Shown: positions 14,471 to 22,406 of the stretch, piece after piece
How positions within the stretch are numbered: the first letter of the stretch is position 1
How the letters are laid out: the number at the start of each line of letters is the position of its first letter
DNA from: Aggregatibacter kilianii
Lineage (GTDB): Bacteria > Pseudomonadota > Gammaproteobacteria > Enterobacterales > Pasteurellaceae
Length of the DNA: 64,000 nucleotides
Assembly (NCBI RefSeq): GCF_003130255.1
Contig: NZ_NRCN01000001.1
Span: 2,010,822 to 2,074,821 of the forward strand
Direction: 5' to 3'
Program-made: the position numbers and the translations under genes
The notes under the pieces: generated by a model
What the model was told of the DNA's origin: nothing
Seen by the model: only the letters and a program-made list of their open reading frames with translations
The model's database searches: none

Positions 14471-15832
14471 ATGGACTCTATACTTTTCTTTATTTTAGAT
14501 ATTCTCAAAGTCCCTTCTGTATTGGTCGGTTTGATTGCTTTGGTCGGGTTGTTAGTACAGAAAAAACCGTTTCCTGAAGTGGTAAAAGGTACGATTAAAA
14601 CCATTCTTGGTTTTATTGTATTGGGTGGTGGTGCAGGCGTGTTGGTCGGTTCGTTGACGCCTCTGGGCGGTATGTTTGAACATGGTTTCAACGTGCAAGG
14701 CATTATTCCGAACAATGAAGCGATCGTATCTATGGCGGTGGAAAAATACGGCACGGCGACCGCACTTATCATGGCTTTCGGTATGGTGGCGAATATTTTG
14801 GTGGCGCGTTTTACCCGTTTGAAATTTATTTTCTTAACCGGTCACCACACCTTTTATATGGCCTGTATGATTGCGGTGATTTTAACCGTTGCCGGCTTAG
14901 AAGGCGTGGAATTAATTTTCACGGGCTCCGTGGCTCTCGGTTTGGTGATGGCGTTTTTCCCGGCGCTTGCGCATTTTTATATGAAGAAAATCACCGGTAG
15001 CAACGATGTGGGCTTTGGGCATTTTGGCACTTTAGGTTATGTGCTTTCCGGCGCCATTGGTCAGGTTGTGGGCAAAGGCTCTAAATCTACAGAAGAAATG
15101 GACTTACCAAAAAATTTGAGTTTCCTGCGTGACAGTTCTATTTCGATTTCGCTAACCATGATGGTGATTTATTTTATTCTTGCCATTGCTTCCGGTAGCG
15201 AATATGTCACAACGCAATTCAGTAATGGACAACATTATTTGGTGTATGCCGGTATTCAAGCCATTACTTTTGCGGCGGGTGTGTTCATTATTTTGCAAGG
15301 GGTGCGTTTGATTTTGGCGGAAATCGTGCCGGCGTTTACCGGGATTTCCGAGAAATTAGTACCGGATGCCAAACCGGCATTGGACTGTCCAATCGTCTTC
15401 CCGTATGCGCCGAATGCAGTGCTTGTCGGTTTTCTGTCCAGTTTTGTGGGCGGCATTGTCGGCCTTGCATTGTTAAATCAATTAAACTGGGTGTTAATTT
15501 TACCCGGTGTCGTACCGCACTTTTTCTGTGGCGCAACGGCGGGCGTATTTGGTAATGCAACGGGCGGTCGTCGTGGGGCGATTTTAGGCGCCTTTGCGCA
15601 TGGAGTGTTGATTACCTTCTTGCCGGTATTCTTATTGCCTGTATTAGGCTCTTTAGGTTTCGCCAACACCACCTTCTCCGATTCTGATTTCGGTGGCATA
15701 GGCATCATGTTGGGGTACATGGCGCAATATTTCTCCAAAGAGATGATTTTATTCTCTGTGTTAGGCATTTTCGGCGTGTTGGTGGCGTATAACTACATTG
15801 CGAAGAAACCGACTCACACAGACACAAAATAA
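14471..15832 (+). CDS. ulaA: PTS ascorbate-type permease, EIIC component (UlaA/SgaT family)
   Basis: A 453-residue integral membrane protein with about ten hydrophobic segments. It matches the UlaA/SgaT family, which takes up L-ascorbate or related pentose acids and phosphorylates them via EIIA and EIIB partners. Supporting stretches are PLGGMFEHGFNVQGIIPNNE near 57 and the LTGHHTFYMAC histidine pair near 115. No EIIA or EIIB gene lies beside it; they may have been upstream where the prophage now sits. It is followed by two transketolase subunits, suggesting the product enters pentose phosphate metabolism. The substrate is inferred; ribsome site GAAAGGAGC is strong. Confidence 0.85.
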   Translation: MDSILFFILDILKVPSVLVGLIALVGLLVQKKPFPEVVKGTIKTILGFIVLGGGAGVLVGSLTPLGGMFEHGFNVQGIIPNNEAIVSMAVEKYGTATALIMAFGMVANILVARFTRLKFIFLTGHHTFYMACMIAVILTVAGLEGVELIFTGSVALGLVMAFFPALAHFYMKKITGSNDVGFGHFGTLGYVLSGAIGQVVGKGSKSTEEMDLPKNLSFLRDSSISISLTMMVIYFILAIASGSEYVTTQFSNGQHYLVYAGIQAITFAAGVFIILQGVRLILAEIVPAFTGISEKLVPDAKPALDCPIVFPYAPNAVLVGFLSSFVGGIVGLALLNQLNWVLILPGVVPHFFCGATAGVFGNATGGRRGAILGAFAHGVLITFLPVFLLPVLGSLGFANTTFSDSDFGGIGIMLGYMAQYFSKEMILFSVLGIFGVLVAYNYIAKKPTHTDTK

Positions 15833-15842
15833 GGTGGAAAAG

Positions 15843-16667
15843 ATGGATACGGCAGAACTTCAACGGTTTGCTCAGAAAATTCGTCTTAACACATTAAAAT
15901 CGCTGGTGCATTTAGGCTTTGGCCACTTCGGTGGCAGCCTTTCCATTGTGGAAACCCTTGCCGTGCTGTACGGCAAGGTTATGCGCCTGAAACCGGAAGA
16001 TCCCCACTGGGAAGAACGCGATTATTTTGTGTTATCCAAAGGTCACGCGGGGCCTGCTTTGTATGCCACCCTTGCTTTAAAAGGCTATTTTCCTCTCGAG
16101 CAACTTTTTACTTTAAATACCGACCGCACTTCTTTGCCAAGCCACCCTGATCGCTTGAAAACACCGGGCGTGGATGCTACCACAGGATCTTTGGGGCAGG
16201 GCATTTCCATCGCGGCGGGCATTGCCCTTTCTCATCAATTACGCGGTAAATTGAATCGCACGTTTTGTATTGTCGGCGATGGTGAATTAAATGAAGGGCA
16301 GTGCTGGGAAGCCTTTCAGTTTATCGCTCACCGTAATTTGACGAATTTGTGCGTGATTGTAGATTACAACAAATTGCAATTAGACGGCTGCCTGGTGGAC
16401 ATCATCAATCCATTCAGTTTGCAGGAGAAATTTGCGGCCTTCGGTTTTGCCGTGGAAACGGTGAAAGGAGATGATATTGAAACGCTTTGTCGCGTATTTT
16501 CCGCCCATTCAAGCCGTCCGTTGGCGGTGATTTTAGATTCTAAAAAAGGCCAGGGCGTGCCTTATATCGAAAATCTTGCCAACAATCATCATTTGCGTTT
16601 AAACGATGAAAGCCGTGCGCAGATTCAGTTAGCAATAGACAAATTGGAGGCGGAATATGGCGATTAA
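15843..16667 (+). CDS. Transketolase N-terminal subunit
   Basis: A 274-residue thiamine-diphosphate-binding half of a split transketolase. The start ATG at 15843 follows AAGGTGG; an in-frame upstream ATG overlaps the PTS gene and lacks a ribosome site. It has the conserved GHFGG start (near 26), SKGHAGPALYATL (near 64) and the cofactor motif GDGELNEGQ...N (about 147-175). The reaction moves two-carbon units between ketose and aldose phosphates. It lies between the permease and the C-terminal subunit in one operon. In related operons this pair processes the sugar brought in by the PTS. Confidence 0.93.
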   Translation: MDTAELQRFAQKIRLNTLKSLVHLGFGHFGGSLSIVETLAVLYGKVMRLKPEDPHWEERDYFVLSKGHAGPALYATLALKGYFPLEQLFTLNTDRTSLPSHPDRLKTPGVDATTGSLGQGISIAAGIALSHQLRGKLNRTFCIVGDGELNEGQCWEAFQFIAHRNLTNLCVIVDYNKLQLDGCLVDIINPFSLQEKFAAFGFAVETVKGDDIETLCRVFSAHSSRPLAVILDSKKGQGVPYIENLANNHHLRLNDESRAQIQLAIDKLEAEYGD

Positions 16668-17601
16668 GTTAGAGCGCGATGCGTTAGAAATGCGCAAAAT
16701 TTACGCCGATACCTTGCAGGCATGTATGCAGAAAAATCCGTTGGTGATTGAACTAGATGCCGATTTAATGAGCTGCATGACCATGGATACCGTGCAGAAA
16801 AATCTGCCGAATCAGGTGATTAACTGCGGCATTATGGAGGCCAATGTGGTGGGCATGGCTGCCGGGCTTGCCATTGCCGGACATATCCCGTTCTTTCATT
16901 CCTTCACTTCTTTTGCTAGTCGTCGTTGCTTGGATCAACTGTTTATGTCGGTGGATTATCAACAGGCGAATGTGAAAGTGATTGCGTCTGATGCTGGCGT
17001 CACGGCGGTGTATAACGGCGGCACGCATATGTCTTTTGAAGATATGGGAATCATCCATGGGTTGGCGCATGCCAAGGTGTTGGAAATTACGGACGGCGCC
17101 ATGATGAAAAGTCTCGTTCGGCAGCTGGTGGCATTAAAGGGCTTTTATTGGGTGCGCACCATCCGTAAAAGTGCGGTCAAAATTTATGATGAAAATGAGA
17201 CGTTCACTATTGGCAAAGCGAAAGTGCTCCGTGAAGGTAAAGATGTCACTTTAATCGCCAACGGCATTATGGTGGCGGAAGCCTTGAAGGCGGCGGAGAT
17301 GTTGGCAGAACAAGGCATTCAAGCCACCGTGGTGGATATGTTCACGCTTAAACCATTAGATCAGGCGTGCGTTATTCAATGTGCTAAGAATACAGGCAAG
17401 ATTGTCACTTGCGAGAATCACAGCATTCAAAACGGCTTAGGTTCGGCGGTGGCGGAAGTGTTAGCGGAGCATTGTCCAACCCCAATGCGCCGAATTGGCA
17501 TTAAAGAACGCTACGGACAAGTCGGCTCATTAGACTTTTTGATGAATGAATACGAACTTACGGCAGAACATATTGTACGGCAGGCGTTGACGTTGTTTTG
17601 A
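16657..17601 (+). CDS. Transketolase C-terminal subunit
   Basis: A 314-residue partner that overlaps the N-terminal subunit by 11 bp, so they are made in equal amounts. It has the pyrimidine-binding domain (CGIMEANVVGMAAGLA near 57, with the catalytic glutamate) and the C-terminal transketolase domain (VTLIANGIMVAEALKAA near 197, then ENHS and GLGSAVAEVLAEH). Together they form an active enzyme as in other split transketolases. It ends the operon; the dual-USS hairpin at 17701 is the likely stop for transcription. Confidence 0.92.
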   Translation: MAIKLERDALEMRKIYADTLQACMQKNPLVIELDADLMSCMTMDTVQKNLPNQVINCGIMEANVVGMAAGLAIAGHIPFFHSFTSFASRRCLDQLFMSVDYQQANVKVIASDAGVTAVYNGGTHMSFEDMGIIHGLAHAKVLEITDGAMMKSLVRQLVALKGFYWVRTIRKSAVKIYDENETFTIGKAKVLREGKDVTLIANGIMVAEALKAAEMLAEQGIQATVVDMFTLKPLDQACVIQCAKNTGKIVTCENHSIQNGLGSAVAEVLAEHCPTPMRRIGIKERYGQVGSLDFLMNEYELTAEHIVRQALTLF

Positions 17602-17700
17602 TTCTGTTATCGTCGTATATTGTTTATATTAAGAAAAAGGCACGCGTCGGGAGACGCGCGCCAGCAGGGGGTTAACGTTTTTTTAGTCATGATGAAAGAA

Positions 17701-17732
17701 AAAAGTGCGGTGAATTTTCACCGCACTTTTTC
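17701..17732. terminator. Bidirectional dual-USS terminator
   Basis: AAAAGTGCGGTGA pairs with TCACCGCACTTTT around a short AATTT loop, with A-run and T-run on the two sides. It lies between the converging transketolase and symporter genes and can end both transcripts. Inverted uptake-signal pairs used as terminators are common in this family. Confidence 0.9.
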
Positions 17733-17733
17733 G

Positions 17734-19107
17734 TTAAATCAGGTTGCTAATAAAAATCACCAAAATAATAAACGGCACCACAAATTTCACATAGTTAAAC
17801 CAAACTTTGGTAAAGGTGGAATTAGGTGTTGGGGACAGTTCTTTTTTGGCATCGTCTTTTAACACAAACCCTACGAAAATCGCGCAACCAAGCGCAGTGA
17901 GCATGAACAGAATGTTTCCACTGACAAAATCGAAGGCATCGAAAATACTTTTACCGAAGAAGGTAACGTCTTTCCATAGGTTGTCACCGAGAATTGCGGG
18001 CACGTTACCTAAGAGGAAGATGCCACTAAGAGTCAAGATAATGGCTTTACTACGGCGCATTCTGAGTTTTTCTTGCAACGCGGTGATAAGCACTTCGTAG
18101 ATCGTAATAGATGTGGTTAAGGCTGCGATAAGTAATAAGCCGAAGAAGATAATCGCAAAGAATTTACCTGCCCATAAATGGGAGAATACAATCGGTAGGC
18201 TTTGGAACACCAAGGTTGGGCCGGCATTCGGTTCAATACCGAAGGTAAACAATGACGGGAAAATCATAAAGCCCGCCAATACGGCGATAATAGTATTAGT
18301 GAAACCGGTGATGACGGCGGTTTGAATTAGATTTTCTTCTTTATTTAAATAGCTGGAAAGGGTGATTAGCACGCCAAAACCCAGACTTAAGGCGAAGAAC
18401 ACTTGCCCTAACACAAAAACAAATAATTTCGGAGTGATTTTTGAGAAATCCGGCTTGAGGTAGAAAGTGATACCTTCCATAGCTCCGGGCAAGGTTACAT
18501 TGCGGATGACCATGCCGATCAAGAAAATAAACAGCAATGGCATTAGGTATTTCACTGAGCGCTCAATGCCGCCGATAATGCCTTTGGCGAGGATAATATA
18601 ATTGACGAATACGAAAAGGGCAGTGTAAATAACGATCTCAAGAGGGCTGTTGCTGATGTGTAAATCATAGAAATCTTTTGCGACGTCTTTGGTAATAGGT
18701 GTGGAAATATCAAGAGTACCGCTGATGAGGTTTACGATATAGGTAATGACCCAACCACCAAGCACCATGTAGTAGGCCATGATTCCGAATGCACCGAGAA
18801 GACCCATATAGCCGAGAACTTTCCAATATTTAGAAATACCTTTGCCTTTATCTAAGATTTTATCGCCGAAGGCATCAATGGAGTTGACCCGTAAACGGCG
18901 GCCGATAACATTTTCCACTAAAATCATAGGAATGCCGATGATAATCATGGCAATACAAAATAATAATACATAGGCACCACCACCGTTTTCTCCTACTAAA
19001 TAAGGGAAGCGCCAAGTTGCGCCGAAACCCACGGTTGCGCCGGCAACGGTAAGCACATAAGTTAAACGACTGGACCACGTTTGTCGTTCCGGTTTTTTTG
19101 TTGTCAT
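17734..19107 (-). CDS. Sodium-dependent symporter, NSS (SNF) family
   Basis: A 457-residue inner-membrane transporter with 11-12 hydrophobic segments. The N-terminus has the family signature WSSRLTYVLTVAGATVGFGA then WRFPYLVGENGGGAYVLLFC, where the sodium and substrate sites are formed by the unwound first helix. Bacterial members import amino acids such as tryptophan or tyrosine with sodium; the substrate here cannot be read from sequence. It stands as a single gene downstream of nth on the minus strand, converging on the transketolase operon. Confidence 0.92.
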   Translation of the reverse strand: MTTKKPERQTWSSRLTYVLTVAGATVGFGATWRFPYLVGENGGGAYVLLFCIAMIIIGIPMILVENVIGRRLRVNSIDAFGDKILDKGKGISKYWKVLGYMGLLGAFGIMAYYMVLGGWVITYIVNLISGTLDISTPITKDVAKDFYDLHISNSPLEIVIYTALFVFVNYIILAKGIIGGIERSVKYLMPLLFIFLIGMVIRNVTLPGAMEGITFYLKPDFSKITPKLFVFVLGQVFFALSLGFGVLITLSSYLNKEENLIQTAVITGFTNTIIAVLAGFMIFPSLFTFGIEPNAGPTLVFQSLPIVFSHLWAGKFFAIIFFGLLLIAALTTSITIYEVLITALQEKLRMRRSKAIILTLSGIFLLGNVPAILGDNLWKDVTFFGKSIFDAFDFVSGNILFMLTALGCAIFVGFVLKDDAKKELSPTPNSTFTKVWFNYVKFVVPFIILVIFISNLI

Positions 19108-19131
19108 AAGTTTTCCTGTATTTCTTAAATT

Positions 19132-19767
19132 TTAATAGTCGGTTTTTTCTTTATATTCGCAAAAATCTTCAATCATGCACGCACCGCAACGAGGTTTGCG
19201 TGCCACACAAGTGTATCGCCCATGTAAAATTAACCAGTGGTGTACATCCACTTTAAATTCGGCAGGAACGACTTTAATCAATTTTTCTTCTACCTTCACC
19301 ACATCTTTGCCGGGAGCAAAGCCGGTGCGGTTACATACGCGAAAAATATGAGTATCCACGGCGATAGTCGGGTGTCCGAATGCGGTGTTTAACACCACAT
19401 TGGCCGTTTTTCTACCCACCCCCGCGAGGGCTTCCAAGGCGGCGCGATCTTCCGGCACTTCGCCATTGTGTTTTTCAATTAAATCACGGCAGGTTTTGAT
19501 GATATTTTCGGCTTTGCTGTTAAATAGGCCGATAGTTTTGATGTATTCCTTTAAGCCATCTACGCCCAATGCCAAAATCGCTTGTGGCGTATTGGCGACA
19601 GGAAACAGCTTATCCGTCACTTTATTCACACCTTTATCGGTAGCTTGCGCCGATAAAATCACTGCAATTAATAATTCAAAGGGCGAGCTGAAATTCAGTT
19701 CTGTTGTTGGGTGCGGATTGGCGGCACGCAGACGTTTTAGAATCTCAATTCTTTTTTCTTTATTCAT
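19132..19767 (-). CDS. nth: Endonuclease III, DNA glycosylase/AP lyase
   Basis: A 211-residue base-excision repair enzyme that removes oxidised pyrimidines and cuts the backbone. The start at 19767 (MNKEKRIEILKRL) gives the usual family length; a longer in-frame start would include a hairpin-forming repeat. It has the helix-hairpin-helix LAGVGRKTANVV with the catalytic lysine, the AVDTHIFRV aspartate, and a C-terminal Fe-S cluster motif (C-x6-C-x2-C-x5-C). It follows rnfE, the conserved order in gamma-proteobacteria (rnfABCDGE-nth). Confidence 0.97.
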   Translation of the reverse strand: MNKEKRIEILKRLRAANPHPTTELNFSSPFELLIAVILSAQATDKGVNKVTDKLFPVANTPQAILALGVDGLKEYIKTIGLFNSKAENIIKTCRDLIEKHNGEVPEDRAALEALAGVGRKTANVVLNTAFGHPTIAVDTHIFRVCNRTGFAPGKDVVKVEEKLIKVVPAEFKVDVHHWLILHGRYTCVARKPRCGACMIEDFCEYKEKTDY

Positions 19768-19777
19768 ACTTTTCCTT

Positions 19778-19947
19778 CTACTTTTTTGCTTGTGCAAAAA
19801 AGTAGCAAAAAACACACCCCAAGCTAATTTGCTTGTCTGAGCTTGGTTAGAATTTTCTTTACGGAAAATTTAGAACTCGTAACTAGGTTGCTCAAACAAG
19901 CTAAATTTTCCTAAAAATTCTCAGTCGCTCAGGCAAATTAGATGGGG
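19778..19947. repeat. Structured intergenic element between rnfE and nth
   Basis: Two parts are visible. A 12-bp perfect hairpin (CTACTTTTTTGC, loop TTGT, at 19778-19805) is adjacent to nth. Beyond it an imperfect nested inverted repeat spans 19817-19947: CCCCAAGCTAATTTGC pairs with GCAAATTAGATGGGG, and inner AGAATTTT/AAATTT blocks pair again. In the rnf-nth transcript this would form a long hairpin. It resembles dispersed intergenic repeats of Pasteurellaceae, but only one copy is present in this window. Confidence 0.6.
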
Positions 19948-19978
19948 ACGAATTATCTGAGCATTATTTATTTTTAAA

Positions 19979-20695
19979 CTACTTTTTTGTATCTATGATG
20001 TTTTTTAAGGCTAATAACAATGCCAGTCCAATAAACGCTCCTGGTGGAAGAATGGCAAGTAGCAGATTACTGTCGTTATGGAAAAACTCAATTCGCATAA
20101 ATGCAGCCCAATTGCCTAGCAGATTTTCAATGCCGTCAAACAGGGTGCCGTTACCGATAATTTCACGGATACCGCCGAGGGCAACTAAGCCAAGCAACAT
20201 GCCTAACCCCATAGAGAAGCCGTCAAATGCGGAATGGGAAATACTGTTTTTGGAGGCAAAGGCTTCCGCGCGACCAATAACGATACAGTTAGTGACGATA
20301 AGCGGAATAAAAATACCGAGCGATTGATAAAGCTGATAGGTATAGGCGTTCATCAATAATTGCACCACGGTCACGGTGGTCGCAATGATCATGACATAAA
20401 TCGGAATCCGAATTTCGTTTGGTATATGTTTACGGAAAATGGATACCACCGTATTTGTACAGGTTAGCACCAGCATGGTGGCCAAGCCTAAACCAAGGGC
20501 ATTAGTGGCGGTGTTAGACACGGCAAGTAACGGGCACAAGCCAAGAAGTTGCACCACCGTGGAGTTGTTGGTCCAAATGCCTTGAACGAAAATGGTTTTC
20601 CAAATACTTTTTTCATTTGAAATATTTACCGCACTTTTATTTTCGGTAGATTGACCATCTGCGGTTACTTCTGTGATGTCGTTTACTTTATCCAT
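19979..20695 (-). CDS. rnfE: Rnf electron transport complex subunit E
   Basis: A 238-residue membrane subunit of the Rnf (Rsx) complex, which couples electron flow between ferredoxin and NADH to ion movement. It has about six hydrophobic segments and family stretches such as [17 protein letters not shown] and [19 protein letters not shown]. It is homologous to RnfA and has the same inverted membrane topology. Its ATG overlaps the rnfG stop codon by one base. It is the last rnf gene before nth. Confidence 0.96.
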   Translation of the reverse strand: MDKVNDITEVTADGQSTENKSAVNISNEKSIWKTIFVQGIWTNNSTVVQLLGLCPLLAVSNTATNALGLGLATMLVLTCTNTVVSIFRKHIPNEIRIPIYVMIIATTVTVVQLLMNAYTYQLYQSLGIFIPLIVTNCIVIGRAEAFASKNSISHSAFDGFSMGLGMLLGLVALGGIREIIGNGTLFDGIENLLGNWAAFMRIEFFHNDSNLLLAILPPGAFIGLALLLALKNIIDTKK

Positions 20696-21306
20696 TATTC
20701 TTTCTCTTTCGGCAAATTACCCAACATAGCAAGTGCTGAACGTCTCACTTGGTTTACCACGGCGCGCGGGGTGATTGTTGCACCGGTGAATTGGTCGAAC
20801 TTGCCGCCGTCTTTCTTCACTGCCCATTCCGTTAAATTATCTTGCTTAATTACTTGATGATCAAAACCTAAAATCCAGTCGGAAATGCGGGTTTCGATTT
20901 TATCACCCAAGCCCGGCGTTTCATGGTGCTCCGTAATGCGCACACCGAGCACTTTGCCGTCCGGTTTCATGCCCACTAAAATACGAATATCGCCGGAATA
21001 GCCGTCATGTGCCACGCTTTCAAAGGCATAAGCGGTGATATCGCCGTCTTTTTTCGCCATACAGATTTTTTGAATATCCACGTTTTGCAATGCCTCGGTT
21101 TTCGGGACATAGCAATCTTGGGTTAAATCGTTAGTAAAATAGTCCTGCGGAATGACTTGCAATAACAGTTCACGCTGTTGTGCGATCATAACTTGTTCGA
21201 TTTTATCTTTGGTTAAGAAATAAACGCCGCTGGAAATTGCCGTGCAACAAAATGCCACGAACGCCAACAACATACCGGATCTTGAGGTGATTTTTATGGT
21301 TTGCAT
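20695..21306 (-). CDS. rnfG: Rnf complex subunit G (FMN-binding)
   Basis: A 203-residue subunit with one N-terminal membrane helix (about residues 8-30) and a periplasmic domain carrying covalent FMN. The FMN attachment threonine lies in the [12 protein letters not shown] motif. The start at 21306 ([13 protein letters not shown]) gives the usual N-terminus; a longer in-frame start would run into rnfD. It sits between rnfD and rnfE, with 1-bp overlap to rnfE. Confidence 0.95.
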   Translation of the reverse strand: MQTIKITSRSGMLLAFVAFCCTAISSGVYFLTKDKIEQVMIAQQRELLLQVIPQDYFTNDLTQDCYVPKTEALQNVDIQKICMAKKDGDITAYAFESVAHDGYSGDIRILVGMKPDGKVLGVRITEHHETPGLGDKIETRISDWILGFDHQVIKQDNLTEWAVKKDGGKFDQFTGATITPRAVVNQVRRSALAMLGNLPKEKE

Positions 21307-21316
21307 GGCTGAGTCC

Positions 21317-22396
21317 TTATTTCCGATGGCCGGCAACGCGCGGACGGGTATAGTGGTCAATTAACGGCACGCAAATGTTGCTAAGCAACACGGCAAAAGC
21401 AACACCGTCAGGATAATTGCCGTGAAAACGGATTAAATACAACAGACTTCCCACTAAGGCGCCGAACACCAGTTTGCCGCGAGGTGTGATGGAGGCGGTA
21501 ACAGGATCGGTGGCAATAAAAAACGCACCGAACATCATGGCGCCACTGAATAATTGGCTCACCGTGCTTAAGTGTCCGCTACCTGAAAATAATTCGGTTA
21601 AAAAACTGAATACGATAAAACTGCCTAACATGGCGACGGGAATGTGCCAGTGAATGACTTTTTTTAGAATTAAAAAGATCCCACCAAGTAAAAAGGCCAA
21701 GTTAATTTGCCACCAACCATGTGCAAGATCCCAACCGTTTTGCATGAAAATCGGTAATTTCACTAAGTCGTAATAAGCCACATCAATGTTGCTATCCGAA
21801 GCAAGGGTAGAATAAAACAACTTGCCTGTATCTAGCGGCGTGGCTTGTGTAATACCGTCAATGGAAGCGGTTAATTGGTGCAAGCTGAAACCATCGGTGG
21901 TTAAACCGCTAAAAATCAGTTGCGAGGCATCGGCAAAGGTTGGTGGTTCCGCTAAAAGTTGAATGGCCGGCATCCACGTTGTCATTTGTAACGGGAACGA
22001 CGTGAGCAGCACCACATACCCTACCATAGCAGGATTGAAGGGATTTTGTCCCAAGCCGCCATAAACATGTTTGCCTAAAATCACCGCGCAAAATGTGCCG
22101 ATGAGAATAATCCAATAAGGCGCATAAGGTGGAATGGCTACGGCAAGAATAAGTGCGGTCAAAATCACGCTAAAATCGGAAATGTAAGCAAAGGTTGATT
22201 TTTTACGCAAAAATGTCACCAACAATTCCAACGCCAAAGCGAAACTGATTGCCAATGCAGATTGAATAAGCACACCAAAGCCAAAGTAGTACACCTGCAG
22301 TCCAATTGCAGGAAGCATGGCAAACATCACCCAAAGCATAATTCGCATGGTGAGCTTTCCCGAATGGGTATGAGGTGAGCTTATCATCTTAAACAT
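21317..22396 (-). CDS. rnfD: Rnf complex subunit D
   Basis: A 359-residue membrane subunit with about nine to ten hydrophobic segments, homologous to NqrB. The motif [13 protein letters not shown] near residue 290-300 contains the threonine expected to carry covalent FMN. It also has the family stretch [18 protein letters not shown]. It starts ten bases after rnfC ends and continues the operon in conserved order. Confidence 0.96.
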   Translation of the reverse strand: MFKMISSPHTHSGKLTMRIMLWVMFAMLPAIGLQVYYFGFGVLIQSALAISFALALELLVTFLRKKSTFAYISDFSVILTALILAVAIPPYAPYWIILIGTFCAVILGKHVYGGLGQNPFNPAMVGYVVLLTSFPLQMTTWMPAIQLLAEPPTFADASQLIFSGLTTDGFSLHQLTASIDGITQATPLDTGKLFYSTLASDSNIDVAYYDLVKLPIFMQNGWDLAHGWWQINLAFLLGGIFLILKKVIHWHIPVAMLGSFIVFSFLTELFSGSGHLSTVSQLFSGAMMFGAFFIATDPVTASITPRGKLVFGALVGSLLYLIRFHGNYPDGVAFAVLLSNICVPLIDHYTRPRVAGHRK

Positions 22397-22406
22397 TTAT
22401 CGTTCC

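Noticed and set aside
17638..17690. Terminator in the GC-rich hairpin GCGTC/GACGC after transketolase.
   Set aside because: The hairpin lacks an adjacent T-run; the dual-USS hairpin 10-40 bp further is the better terminator.
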